A stretch of DNA of 64,000 nucleotides. Source: Rhodoblastus sp. (lineage in GTDB: Bacteria; Pseudomonadota; Alphaproteobacteria; Rhizobiales; Beijerinckiaceae). The notes under the pieces are model-generated. The model did not search any database and had not been told where the DNA came from. It was given only the letters and a program-made list of their open reading frames with translations. Location of the stretch: positions 1-64,000 of the forward strand of contig NZ_JAGRPM010000057.1 of NCBI RefSeq assembly GCF_019449565.1, written 5' to 3'. Position numbers and translations under genes: made by a program. Numbering within the stretch: the stretch's first letter is position 1; every line of letters begins with the position of its first letter. This document shows positions 1 to 7,692 of this stretch, piece after piece.

Positions 1-44
1 CGGCGAAACATCATCAATCCTGACCTGCGGCGGCAAACTGCAAG

Positions 45-139
45 TGGCCGGCTTCAAATCGGAACGCTGGCCGGCTTCAGATCGGAATAGGTGGCCGGCT
101 TCCTATTGGAATGCGTGGCCGGCTTCGTCGGAATCCGCA
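45..139. mobile_element. IS21-like terminal repeat array (one end of an insertion sequence)
   Basis: Four head-to-tail units of about 24 bp start at 45, 68, 92 and 116. All begin TGGCCGGCTTC, and most continue with a TCGGAA-type block. Arrays of this kind at the tips of IS21-family elements are transposase binding sites, and I recognise this repeat type from rhizobial IS21-like elements. The transposase genes would lie left of base 1. The array is read through as coding sequence by the helicase gene on the minus strand, which suggests that the element inserted into that gene. The exact tip (near 139) is inferred, not proven. Confidence 0.6.
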
Positions 140-1214
140 GCAAGCCACCCCTTGGGTTCTTGAGGAACCGCCACTTGTCCGCCCACCAATCGGCAGGCAT
201 TGCTTCGCGCTGTGGACTCGCAAAGGTGAACCATCTGCGGTCGTTCTCATCGAGATTGATTGGCACGGCATTGTTCGAGAAGACCAGAAAGTGCGTCCTG
301 TTCCGCACGTTCTCTTGTGGTCCGTATTTGAGGTTCACAAGCAGCGTGTCCTCTGACTGAAGCGTCTTCAGCTTGTCCGCAAAGCCATAGTTTCCGCCCT
401 CGTAAAGCTCGCTGATGACCACGAGCGACGTGCCAGGGATGAACGAGTGGAAGCCCCCCTTCAAGGAATCTGAGGTGACGCTTTTGGTGTTCCTCTCGCC
501 AACCATCCATTTGAGAGCGTCGGCTATGAAGTTCTTGCCAGCGCCTGTGAGTCCCGAAGTAAGCAACACCGAGACCGGCATCTTGACCTCTGGGTGGCAA
601 ACGAGGTGAGCGCACCAATCGAGGAAATATTCCCGCTCAGTGCCATGCTTCCCAAAGAACCTGTCGACCACATCAAGAAACCAGCGCGGCTCGTGGTAAT
701 TCTCCGACCTTGTCGCTTTGACAGTGGGCGCTGACCACAGATTGAAGGCCCGGCTTCCGTCCTCAAGCTCAACAATGCGAGGCTTGCTTGGATACGTGTC
801 CCAAAAGTCCGCGATGAGCATCTTGGCTAGTGGTAGCTCTTGTCTGCGGCCTTTTCGGTACTGCTCAAAGCTTGCTTCAAGCCAAGGGTTAGTCACATCG
901 GGCAGCTGGGGAGTCTTGTAAGTCATCCTAACTTGCTCATCCTTCCGACCGTAGCTCAGCACAGGCAGCGCCGTCCGAAACTCCGCGTCGATAGTTCTTT
1001 GGGCGGCACAGTCGGCCAGCAAGCCCTTATCAGTGCCCTTATCCCGATAGGTCCACTTCCCAGCGCTGGCGATGTACGTAAACTTCTTCGCTACCTTCTC
1101 CCAAAGCTCAACCATCATCTGTTGTTCTTCTTTGGAACCCGCCCGCACGGCCTCCCCAGATGCAAGCATACGTCGGGCTGTCTCTGCCGCGATTAATCTA
1201 GAGTGAGTTGCCAT
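54..1214 (-). CDS. Phage/plasmid-type primase-helicase (DUF5906-like), 3' end replaced by IS sequence
   Basis: The 386-aa product is a P-loop ATPase of the kind that drives replication in phages, plasmids and integrated elements. The Walker A motif GLTGAGKN is at about residues 221-228 and the Walker B-like LVVISE at 264-269. A sensor-1-like FLVFSNNA lies near 309-316, and an arginine pair (DRRW) near 325-328. The last ~28 residues are low-complexity (KPAT/KPAS units) and are encoded by the IS-like repeats at 45-139, so the native C-terminus is lost. The gene overlaps the 3' end of the small gene before it by 22 nt, and an AGGA precedes its ATG by 10 nt. The ATPase class is clear; the exact family is less so. 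Confidence 0.75.
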   Translation of the reverse strand: MATHSRLIAAETARRMLASGEAVRAGSKEEQQMMVELWEKVAKKFTYIASAGKWTYRDKGTDKGLLADCAAQRTIDAEFRTALPVLSYGRKDEQVRMTYKTPQLPDVTNPWLEASFEQYRKGRRQELPLAKMLIADFWDTYPSKPRIVELEDGSRAFNLWSAPTVKATRSENYHEPRWFLDVVDRFFGKHGTEREYFLDWCAHLVCHPEVKMPVSVLLTSGLTGAGKNFIADALKWMVGERNTKSVTSDSLKGGFHSFIPGTSLVVISELYEGGNYGFADKLKTLQSEDTLLVNLKYGPQENVRNRTHFLVFSNNAVPINLDENDRRWFTFASPQREAMPADWWADKWRFLKNPRGGLLRIPTKPATHSNRKPATYSDLKPASVPI

Positions 1215-1396
1215 GTGTCGCTAACGTCCTGTGCGTTCTTCGCTATGCTGGATGGGGTGATAAGTGCGACTTCGATAGCCGCGTTCGCCAAGGTGGAGAG
1301 AGAATGTCTCCCTTGCGAGCTAACACTCGTTAGTCGCTCTAAGAGGTCGCGACGAACGTAAAGGCGTACACTCACTGTGTTTCGTCTGTTTGTCAT
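1193..1396 (-). CDS. Small ribbon-helix-helix-like protein
   Basis: This 67-aa protein begins MTNRRNTVSVRLYVRRDLL. A short strand-forming stretch (VSVRLYV) is followed by two predicted helices (RDLLERL and LSTLANAAIEVAL), the general layout of ribbon-helix-helix DNA-binding proteins. I chose the internal ATG because sequence before it is cysteine/proline-rich and unlike a protein. Its 3' end overlaps the helicase start by 22 nt, so the two are probably translationally coupled. The likely role is copy-number or operon control for the element. This is inference from shape and context only. Confidence 0.5.
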   Translation of the reverse strand: MTNRRNTVSVRLYVRRDLLERLTSVSSQGRHSLSTLANAAIEVALITPSSIAKNAQDVSDTWQLTLD

Positions 1397-1433
1397 GGTG
1401 TATATATTCCATTTTGTGGAGCAATTGGCCTGC

Positions 1434-1667
1434 TCACTTGGCGCTCTCCTGTCGGAGCCCTTCGGACTGGCCGAGATAAACCCTAAGCAACTCATCAAGC
1501 AGCATGGGGTTACTGGGGACGCCACCCATGGAGGCCGTCATGCGCTCCTGTGTGGTCACGAAGGCTTTGCGCGCGTCTCCAGCGAGGCGGACATAGAAGC
1601 CATAGAAAGGTGTGTTAGATTCGGCTCCGGCCTCTCGGCGGAACTTTCTGGTCATGTTCATAGTCAT
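1434..1667 (-). CDS. Small hypothetical protein of the mobile element
   Basis: The 77-aa product is unrecognised. It has a basic N-terminus (MTRKFRRE), a central FYGFYVRLAGDARKAF stretch and a helical C-terminal half with LLDELLRVYL. Three in-frame ATGs (1667, 1661, 1655) make the start uncertain. It is the first gene of the helicase operon and lies just after an intrinsic terminator (1689-1714) and the tandem-unit leader, so its expression may depend on read-through. It could be an accessory replication or regulatory protein; the sequence gives no firm function. Confidence 0.45.
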   Translation of the reverse strand: MTMNMTRKFRREAGAESNTPFYGFYVRLAGDARKAFVTTQERMTASMGGVPSNPMLLDELLRVYLGQSEGLRQESAK

Positions 1668-1688
1668 TGGTGTCTTTCATCCGACAAA

Positions 1689-1714
1689 CAAAAAAGGACC
1701 CGCTAAAGGGGTCC
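1689..1714 (-). terminator. Intrinsic terminator / attenuator before the small-gene operon
   Basis: On the minus strand, GGACCCC and GGGTCC arms pair around a short loop (plus-strand arms GGACCC 1696-1701 and GGGTCC 1709-1714) and run directly into six T residues. It ends only 22 nt before the ATG at 1667, so it terminates transcripts entering the operon from the resolvase side or from the leader. Confidence 0.7.
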
Positions 1715-2110
1715 AAGGGTGGCAGCTATCGGGGCCGCCAGGAGTGACAGGCACGTGAGGTAGCTCTGTTTATTCAAAAGGGACAACCTACGGAGGGCCG
1801 CGTTAGCTATCCCGTTGCTTTTACGGTGCTATTATTGCCTAGGGTACCAAAATTAGCCCCGATGCAAGATGGCGTCTTCAGGTGTGGTGTGGACTGCCCT
1901 AAGGCGGAAGAGGCTCCTAGGCGAAGCGGGCCGGAACTAAACCACTGAAATCAGCTAGTTTTCGGCCCAGGTGTCAAATGTTTCGCTGGAGCCTGATGGC
2001 GTGTCCAGAATGGAGGAGGCTAACCCTAAGGCGGGAGATGGTTACAGGCGAAGGAGGCTGGAGTTAACCTGCTGTTATCAGATAGTTTCCAGCCCTAAGG
2101 TCCGGTATTT
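1690..2110 (-). ncRNA. Candidate structured leader or small RNA
   Basis: A 530-bp stretch without a convincing gene separates the resolvase from the helicase operon. It holds two diverged copies of a ~127-nt unit and, reading leftward, ends in an intrinsic terminator 22 nt before the first start codon. In the second half of each unit a hairpin is kept: 1928-1933 pairs with 1963-1968, and 2056-2061 pairs with 2089-2094. One C-G pair is changed to U-A on both sides, and a G-U pair is changed to G-C. The layout resembles a riboswitch or attenuator, or a stand-alone terminated RNA. The strand is inferred from the terminator, and no known RNA family was recognised. Confidence 0.35.
1843..2095. repeat. 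Two diverged tandem ~127-bp units
   Basis: Unit A (1843-1968) and unit B (1970-2095) align without gaps at an offset of 127. The best-kept blocks are GGT..CAAA at the start, GATGGCGT (1868 and 1995), CCCTAAGGCGG (1897 and 2024), GGCGAAG, ATCAG.TAGTTT and a terminal GCCC. A weaker echo of the unit start follows B at 2099 (GGTCCGGTATTTATCCC). Confidence 0.7.
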
Positions 2111-2198
2111 ATCCCAGTCCCTCCCGTTGCGTTCCTACAGGAGGCCGCGAGGCTTCCCGATATAACCCATTAGCCGATTTGCCCTCTCAAGGCCTTCC

Positions 2199-2762
2199 CT
2201 ACGCAGCGGCCTCTTTGGCAGACTTTAGGACGCGATAGACCGACGCCACGCCTATCCCCAGCTTGGTGGCAATCGCTTCGCGCGACATACCCGCGTCTGT
2301 GAGCCGAATGATTTCATCCGCCTTGGCCCGCGCTGTGGGAGCCCTCCCTTTGTATTTCCCTTCGCCCTTGGCCTTCGCGATTCCCTCGCGCTGCCTCTCA
2401 AGCATAATTTCCCTCTCGAATTGAGCGATGGACCCGAGCAGGTTGATCATTAGGCGGCCTGTGGGAGTCGCTGTGTCCATTCCCATGGCGAGGACTCGCA
2501 GGGATACCCCCTTGGTCTCTAGGCGGCTCACAAGCTCTCCCAGGTGGCTCACGGAGCGCGCTAGACGGTCTAGCTTGGTCACAATCAGCACGTCACCCTC
2601 GCGAGCATAGTCGATGGCTGCTTCAAGCTCCTGACGTGGCCCCACGGAACTTGTCTGCTCGCTGAAGGTGCGCTTCACGCCTGCCGCCTTAAGGTCGCGC
2701 TCTTGGGCCTCCAAGCCCGCCTTCTGTTCCGAGGTCGAGGTACGCGCATAGCCGATGATCAT
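2199..2762 (-). CDS. Serine recombinase, resolvase/invertase family
   Basis: A 187-aa small serine recombinase. The N-terminal catalytic domain opens MIIGYARTSTSEQ, with the nucleophilic Ser at residue 9. It continues with the active-site TKLDRLARS block, the GRLMINLLGSIAQFERE helix region and a dimer/linker segment. A C-terminal helix-turn-helix (MSREAIATKLGIGVASVYR) binds the res or inversion site. Length and order match the Tn3-resolvase/Hin group. The ATG at 2762 is preferred because it begins the conserved strand; an upstream ATG at 2789 would add nine residues. It probably resolves dimers of, or mobilises, the island. Confidence 0.9.
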   Translation of the reverse strand: MIIGYARTSTSEQKAGLEAQERDLKAAGVKRTFSEQTSSVGPRQELEAAIDYAREGDVLIVTKLDRLARSVSHLGELVSRLETKGVSLRVLAMGMDTATPTGRLMINLLGSIAQFEREIMLERQREGIAKAKGEGKYKGRAPTARAKADEIIRLTDAGMSREAIATKLGIGVASVYRVLKSAKEAAA

Positions 2763-3363
2763 TGTGTTTGTCCGCCCTGCCCAAGCCAATCATTAGGACC
2801 AAAGACATAGTGATAATTTCTTATCAAAAGTCAATAGGTATGTGTGTGATAGGCTCAGGGAGATATTCGGGACGAATCACAAGGGCTTGGTCTATTGATA
2901 GCGCCGCCTGAAACAGGCGCGGCGGCAAGGCGTTACAAAGTGGCGATTGGTAACCCAGCGGCAACCTAGGGGGCGGATAGGGGCCTCCCGGTCTTCCTTT
3001 TTGGACGTTCCGCCAGGAATCGACTTCAAAAGAAGGGGCCTAAAGCCGCCGTTGTTGTTCGTCATTCGCGTGGCGTGAAGGGGCAGCGGGGGCCGGGTGT
3101 GTCTGTCAGCCTAATGTTGTCAGACTGGTCAGCACAGGGCCGGTAGGGCGAGGCTTCCAGATGCAGCATCCGGGAAACTTGTTTGCTTATCTTTGCCTAG
3201 AGTGGTCGAAATCACACGCTTGATACCTTCACCTCAATGACGGGAATCGGCTCGAAGCCGACCTACGCGATAGTGTCACGGACGCTTCATGTCGCCCCAC
3301 TGCAGCCGTCCGTCGGGTTAGGGCAGACGGCTGCTTATCGAGGTTGAGCCATCATTCTTCCCA
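2763..3363. other. Intergenic stretch without a recognised gene
   Basis: This holds about 600 bp upstream of the resolvase. I see no convincing reading frame, tRNA or repeat family. The part nearest the resolvase (2800-2860) is AT-rich and could carry its promoter. The only clear structure is the inverted repeat at 3302-3334. Confidence 0.5.
3302..3334. other. Inverted repeat, possible terminator of the surface-protein genes
   Basis: Perfect 9-bp arms GCAGCCGTC (3302-3310) and GACGGCTGC (3326-3334) enclose a 15-nt loop. It lies 30 nt beyond the stop of the minus-strand gene at 3364 but lacks a T-run on that strand, so it could be a Rho-assisted end or a protein-binding site. Confidence 0.4.
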
Positions 3364-4302
3364 CTATTGTCTCGAAAGCGGAGAAGCCAGGCTCGTCAGC
3401 CAAGAACCCTTCGGGGCGTCGGCATAGCTGTACTCGCCGAAGGCCGAAGGTTGCGGCATGAGCATATCCCGCCACTCCTGCATTAGCCCAACATAGTTGA
3501 AATTCGTTGCGCTCGCGGGCGGGTCCGTTACGGTAATGATTTGCGCCGCCGAGGTCCCTGTCTCCCCAGTAGCGCTGTTTGATGCCGTTACTGTGAAGGT
3601 GTTCACCGGGTGGCCTTTTCCAGGGAAAGTCGAGTTCAGCACCAGATCGCTAATCGCCTGTCCGGCAGTACCGGCGGTTATCGTGAAGGTTAGCGTATCC
3701 CCCTTGCCGCGGCCATGCACCAACTGGCGGGTGACGGTATCGCCAGCAGGTGCTGTTATGGATTCGAAAAGCGGAACGCCGCTGATCTTCACCGAGAGCA
3801 TATCGTCGGAATCAACTGGCGACGCCGTGATCCCCATTGAGGCTGGCTGGTTAGGCGACACACTGAGCTTATTCGGGGCGTTCAATGTCGGCGACTCCGC
3901 ACCGGTGTCTGCCTCCTCAACCTGGGCAATTTCCACGTTGCCAGTGTGTGGGACCCAAATCGGACTCGATGGGTCACCAACTGTCTGTAGGTTGAAGGAT
4001 ATAGTTGAAGGATGCCCACTTACTGAGCCGCTTGTATCTTCAAAGCCCAATTCTTGCCAGACGAACCCTCCACCACTACCTCCAAAGTTGAATAAGAGGC
4101 CGCTGATTGTCGCTGACAAGTCCGTCCCAAACAACGAAAAAGGCTCCGTTCCCGTAATCGTCCAGGTGTAGGAGCCATTAGTCAAAGTCAGGTCCGCATT
4201 CGTGATATCAGTCTGGGACAAAACGCCCAAAGCCCCATCTGTTTGAATCGATCCCTCGACCGTGCCGGTCCCAACCGAGAGGTTTACATCGTAAGTGGTC
4301 AT
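3364..4302 (-). CDS. Surface-type Thr/Ser/Gly-rich protein, function unknown
   Basis: The 312-aa product is acidic, rich in Thr, Ser and Gly, almost free of Cys and without an N-terminal signal peptide. The N-terminal ~130 residues look like a beta-sandwich (strand-rich, with a GGSGGG loop). The central part (about 150-265) resembles the beta-sandwich modules of large secreted adhesin-like proteins, ending near SAAQIITVTDP. The C-terminal ~45 residues differ (WRDMLMPQPSAFGEYSY). A GGGAGGA ribosome site sits 8 nt before the ATG. It follows the previous gene by 2 nt, so the two are cotranscribed. No function can be assigned. Confidence 0.6.
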   Translation of the reverse strand: MTTYDVNLSVGTGTVEGSIQTDGALGVLSQTDITNADLTLTNGSYTWTITGTEPFSLFGTDLSATISGLLFNFGGSGGGFVWQELGFEDTSGSVSGHPSTISFNLQTVGDPSSPIWVPHTGNVEIAQVEEADTGAESPTLNAPNKLSVSPNQPASMGITASPVDSDDMLSVKISGVPLFESITAPAGDTVTRQLVHGRGKGDTLTFTITAGTAGQAISDLVLNSTFPGKGHPVNTFTVTASNSATGETGTSAAQIITVTDPPASATNFNYVGLMQEWRDMLMPQPSAFGEYSYADAPKGSWLTSLASPLSRQ

Positions 4303-4304
4303 GG

Positions 4305-4745
4305 TTACGTCCTCCCATTTTGACAGCCATCATTGAAATCGAACCGAACACCTTTGGCGCCTTCTTGGATCTGCACCTCGGCAGGCGCAGGATAGGGGCG
4401 CTTGTTTTCTGGCGCGGATATTCGGGTGGAAGAGGCGTCCAAACTGGGTGTTGTTGGACTCGATACCTGGGTGGTCTTAGAAGTCGAACTCGCCCCTGTG
4501 GCGTTCAGAGATGTAATACCCTTAGTGGCGCCGTCTGCGCCGCCAGTGAAGCTATACAGTATGGTGGGGGTACTGGCGTAGCCACTGCCGGGCTTGAAGA
4601 TCTCAAACACCGTTCCGGCGCCATACGGTCCGCCCCCATCTGTGGTGCCGAACAGGTCGCCGTTGGCGTCGGCGATCAGGCTGCCCAAGTGGGAGGCACC
4701 GTTTGGGCCGCCAGCGAAGCTCACCAAAGTTGTTAGGATCACCAT
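4305..4745 (-). CDS. Short fragment of a GloVer-type choice-anchor repeat protein
   Basis: The first ~75 residues carry one full and one partial copy of the GloVer-type repeat (LGSLIADANGDLFGTT, then GAGTVFEI, then LYSFTGGADGA). This repeat normally occurs many times in long secreted proteins. Here it gives way after residue ~75 to a Ser/Thr/Pro linker and an unrelated end (VRFDFNDGCQNGRT). At 146 aa and without a signal peptide, it looks like a remnant or a recombined start. It ends 2 nt before the next gene. Confidence 0.55.
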   Translation of the reverse strand: MVILTTLVSFAGGPNGASHLGSLIADANGDLFGTTDGGGPYGAGTVFEIFKPGSGYASTPTILYSFTGGADGATKGITSLNATGASSTSKTTQVSSPTTPSLDASSTRISAPENKRPYPAPAEVQIQEGAKGVRFDFNDGCQNGRT

Positions 4746-5364
4746 GGCATCCTGTTATGCAGAGGTAAGCATAAATCTGGACGATCTGTCCTCGGCCTAG
4801 CTCAAGCCAGCTTATTATAGCATTAAAACCGGCGGAGTTATACCGCGCTGCTTCAGCATTGCGGCATCCATTCGCTATACCTTAAGTTTATAAACTATGG
4901 CGTTGCAGGCGCACGCGGAAAATATGGTCAAAAAAAGTCAAAAAAATAAAGCGTTGCGTTAGCCCCCACCCCCATGCCAGCGAAGATCACGATCACCGAA
5001 ACGTGATCTTCGACTCGGCAAAATATCGGGAGTAAGTTGTTGGACTTGGTGGCCCAAGGCGCAGCCTGCATTTCGGAGGACGTATCGGGCCGAGCCACCT
5101 GCTGAAGGCCCTGCTCAGGTTCGGCTACTGTTCCTGCGGACCGGAAATGCTGCCTAAGTTCGCTTTGCGCCCAGCTATTCTCTCCGTCTACGACTTCGGC
5201 GGTGGTCCGCTGTCCGCCGTTTTGCGCCGTTTGCTGGCCCCAGCGGCCTGTCGAGGTCAGGTGATACATTTGGTGATACAAGCTAGTTTGACGATGTAGC
5301 ATAACCGGGTAAGTTCAACGCTCTAGGGTTGATCGTCAGTCATCTAAGCGCCTCTCCTGGGCAC
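4746..5364. other. Intergenic stretch at the island edge
   Basis: About 600 bp, AT-rich at 4810-4970. A 124-codon frame on the minus strand (4928-5302) has no recognisable domain and is probably chance. The clear structure is the perfect inverted repeat at 4981-5012. The stretch ends at the strong terminator that closes the neighbouring ftr operon, so the island/core junction probably lies in its right half. Confidence 0.5.
4981..5012. other. Perfect 11-bp inverted repeat
   Basis: CGAAGATCACG (4981-4991) and CGTGATCTTCG (5002-5012) are exact reverse complements with a 10-nt loop. There is no T-run on either side, so an operator or recombinase site is as likely as a terminator. Confidence 0.5.
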
Positions 5365-5399
5365 CATAAAAAACCCCGCGAAAGCGGGGTTTTTTATGG
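5365..5399. terminator. Bidirectional intrinsic terminator
   Basis: A perfectly symmetrical hairpin: CCATAAAAAACCCCGC, a GAAA loop, and the exact complement ending in TTTTTTATGG. It terminates the leftward ftrABCD transcript (stop at 5423) and would also block transcription entering from the island. Confidence 0.9.
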
Positions 5400-5422
5400 C
5401 CTGAAGCGCGACAAGTCCGCGC

Positions 5423-6877
5423 TCAGAGCACGCGCCAGAACAGGGTCGCCCAGACCGTGCAGCCCAGAGCTGCCGCGACCGCGAAAGCCAGCGTCGCCGC
5501 AAGCTGGCGCGAGAGCGATTCGGTCTTGGTTCGCGCGATGCTCCAGCCGAGCCACAAGGCCCACAGGCCTGCGCCAATCAGTAGTCCCGCACGCAAGACT
5601 CCCACGAAAGGCAGGATGATTCCCTCCGCCTTGAGCATGGTCACGGTCAGCGAGGACAGGCCCAGGAAAACGCCGCAGGCTGCGACGGGAATCAGACCCT
5701 GCGCGAAATGATGGAAGCGCGCCCAGGACCATGCGCCGCAGGCCCGCGTCGCCACGGCGACGCAAAGGCTGAGCAACGCGCCCGCCGCAAGCGCAAAGCC
5801 GCCGATATAGATCAGCAGGACCAGGCCATCGAGCGGAGTCATGGTGTCGTTGAGAGCGGGATAATTGGTCAGGACATACCAGGGCAGCACCGGCTCCAGC
5901 GGCCAGATCAGGCCCCCGTCCACGATCCGGTCGGCCAGGGCCTGGCGGATCGCGACATAGATCGCCGAGGAGCTCCAGTGGAAGGCGGCGGCGGCGACGC
6001 CGAGCATGCCGAACAGGATCAGAGCGCTCTGCCATGGATTGGTCATTTCGCCCGCGACATGGACGATCTCATGACTGGGCGAGCGCCGCGCCAGCGTCAC
6101 GGCGCCGCGGAAATCGCTGCACCGCCCGCACATGTGGCAGGTTCCGGCGCCGCGCATCGAGCGCACCGGCACCAGCGGCGCGCAATTTAGCACCTCCTGA
6201 TGGCTGCCGCGCGGCTTGGGCCAATGCGCCCAGGCCTCGCGATCGACCCGGAAATGCAGCGGCGACATCTTGGCGAGCAGGTTGAACACGCCCGTGACCG
6301 GGCACAAGAACCGGCACCAGACGCGCTTGTTGCGCCCCCATAGATAGCCGACGCCGATCGCCGCCACGGTCGAGCCGCCGAGCACCAGCAGCGCCGGGCC
6401 CGGATATTGATAGACGCTGGTCATCTGGCCGTAGATCGTCGTCAGGACGAAGGCGATGAAGGGCCAGCCCTTCCATTGCAGCCAGCCCGGGATGGCGCCG
6501 CCGCGCCCATGTTCGGCCGCGCGTTCGCTGAGCGCGCCTTCCGGGCAAAGCAAGCCGCACCACAGCCGCCCGACCAGCACCATCGAGACCAGCACGAAGG
6601 GCCACCAGATGCCCCAGAACACGAATTGCGCGAAAAGGGTGACATTCGTCCAGATATGGGCGGCGCCCTGCGGCAAGGGCAAGATAGCAGGCACGACCAG
6701 CAGCCCGACGTAAACGCCGACGACGCCCCATTGCAGGCGTCGAATGAGCTTCTGATGATCGTGCAGCCAGGTTCCGAGCCGCGCGAGGGCGGCGTCGATC
6801 CGATCCGCGCGCGCCTCGGCGGCGCTCACCGCGACGCGGTCTGAGGCCGATACAACAGCCATACCATGGCCCCCCAA
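5423..6877 (-). CDS. ftrD: FtrD-like membrane polyferredoxin of ferrous-iron uptake
   Basis: The 484-aa protein has several membrane segments and NapH/NosR-like iron-sulfur motifs: WCGLLCPEG, WCRFLCPVT and CHMCGRCSDF. In the Bordetella/Brucella FtrABCD system, FtrD is the membrane electron-transfer partner. It is thought to take electrons released when iron is oxidised before transport through FtrC. Its 5' end overlaps ftrC by up to 52 nt; the ATG at 6862 would give a shorter overlap. It is the last gene of the operon and is followed by a strong terminator. The assignment rests on the motifs and the complete four-gene context. Confidence 0.85.
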   Translation of the reverse strand: MGGHGMAVVSASDRVAVSAAEARADRIDAALARLGTWLHDHQKLIRRLQWGVVGVYVGLLVVPAILPLPQGAAHIWTNVTLFAQFVFWGIWWPFVLVSMVLVGRLWCGLLCPEGALSERAAEHGRGGAIPGWLQWKGWPFIAFVLTTIYGQMTSVYQYPGPALLVLGGSTVAAIGVGYLWGRNKRVWCRFLCPVTGVFNLLAKMSPLHFRVDREAWAHWPKPRGSHQEVLNCAPLVPVRSMRGAGTCHMCGRCSDFRGAVTLARRSPSHEIVHVAGEMTNPWQSALILFGMLGVAAAAFHWSSSAIYVAIRQALADRIVDGGLIWPLEPVLPWYVLTNYPALNDTMTPLDGLVLLIYIGGFALAAGALLSLCVAVATRACGAWSWARFHHFAQGLIPVAACGVFLGLSSLTVTMLKAEGIILPFVGVLRAGLLIGAGLWALWLGWSIARTKTESLSRQLAATLAFAVAAALGCTVWATLFWRVL

Positions 6878-7659
6878 TAAGCAAGGAACACGATCAGTTC
6901 GGTCAGGTCCGGACGCGCGCGCCAGCCGGTGAGCGAAGAGAACATGCCGCCGATCCCACCGCCGTCCGAGAGCAGGCCGGAAGCGTCCCAGAGACGGCCG
7001 GACAGGCGCGGCAGGAACCCGAGCGCAACGAGATTATCCGCCGCCGTCAGCAGCAGCGCACCGGCCAGCAGCAGCAACATGACTTCCGTGATGCGGAAGA
7101 ACACGCGCCAGGATAGGATGCGGCTGCCCCATTGCAGCGCGAGATAGCTCAGCACCGCAAGGCCGAGGCCCGCCAGCGCCGAAAGGCCGGCGGAGACAAG
7201 CGCGGCGCCGTGCGCAGCCGAAAGCGTGCCCGCGAGGAAGACCACGGTTTCGCCGCCTTCGCGCGCCACGGCGATGGCGGCGAGCGTGAACACGCCCCAC
7301 CAGTTCGAAGTGTCGGCGGCCTGCTGGAGCGCGCTTTCAAGATCGCGCTTTAGCGTGCGCCCGTGGCGGCGCATCCACACCACCATCTGCACGATCAGCC
7401 CGGAAGCGACCAGCATGAGCAGGGTCTGGAACAATTGCTGGCGGTCGTCGTCGAGCTGGTCGCCGAACAGGATCAGCGCGGCGCCCAATGCGGCGGCGCC
7501 GAGCAGGCCCGCGCCGACGCCGGCCCACAGAAAGGCGCGGCCGCGCGTGCGGCCTTCTTCGCCCCGTTGTCCGAGCCAGGCCTGCAAAATGCCGATGACC
7601 AGCAACGCCTCGATGCTCTCGCGCCAGACGATGAAGACGACATTGCCGAACTGACCCAC
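6826..7659 (-). CDS. ftrC: FtrC, FTR1-family iron permease
   Basis: The 277-aa protein has about seven membrane segments. It carries the two family signatures that line the iron path: RESIE near residues 13-17 and REGGE in the middle of the protein. FTR1 permeases carry ferric iron made by coupled oxidation of Fe(II) across the inner membrane. It begins with GTG after a good ribosome site (AGGAG, 6 nt before), 33 nt after the cupredoxin gene. The order p19 protein, cupredoxin, permease, polyferredoxin matches ftrABCD. Confidence 0.92.
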   Translation of the reverse strand: MGQFGNVVFIVWRESIEALLVIGILQAWLGQRGEEGRTRGRAFLWAGVGAGLLGAAALGAALILFGDQLDDDRQQLFQTLLMLVASGLIVQMVVWMRRHGRTLKRDLESALQQAADTSNWWGVFTLAAIAVAREGGETVVFLAGTLSAAHGAALVSAGLSALAGLGLAVLSYLALQWGSRILSWRVFFRITEVMLLLLAGALLLTAADNLVALGFLPRLSGRLWDASGLLSDGGGIGGMFSSLTGWRARPDLTELIVFLAYWGAMVWLLYRPQTASR

Positions 7660-7692
7660 TTTTTTCTCCTTACAAACCCTGCTGGACGAACC

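Noticed and set aside
1843..2095. The tandem units as a CRISPR array or tRNA remnants
   Set aside because: Only two long diverged copies exist, without unique spacers, and no cloverleaf or CCA-type end can be drawn.
3497..4171. A 224-codon plus-strand frame opposite the surface-type gene
   Set aside because: It is the mirror of a gene with a good ribosome site and strand-like sequence.
4928..5302. A 124-codon minus-strand frame upstream of the GloVer fragment
   Set aside because: No domain, no ribosome site, and an inverted repeat runs through it. The amino-acid pattern looks random.
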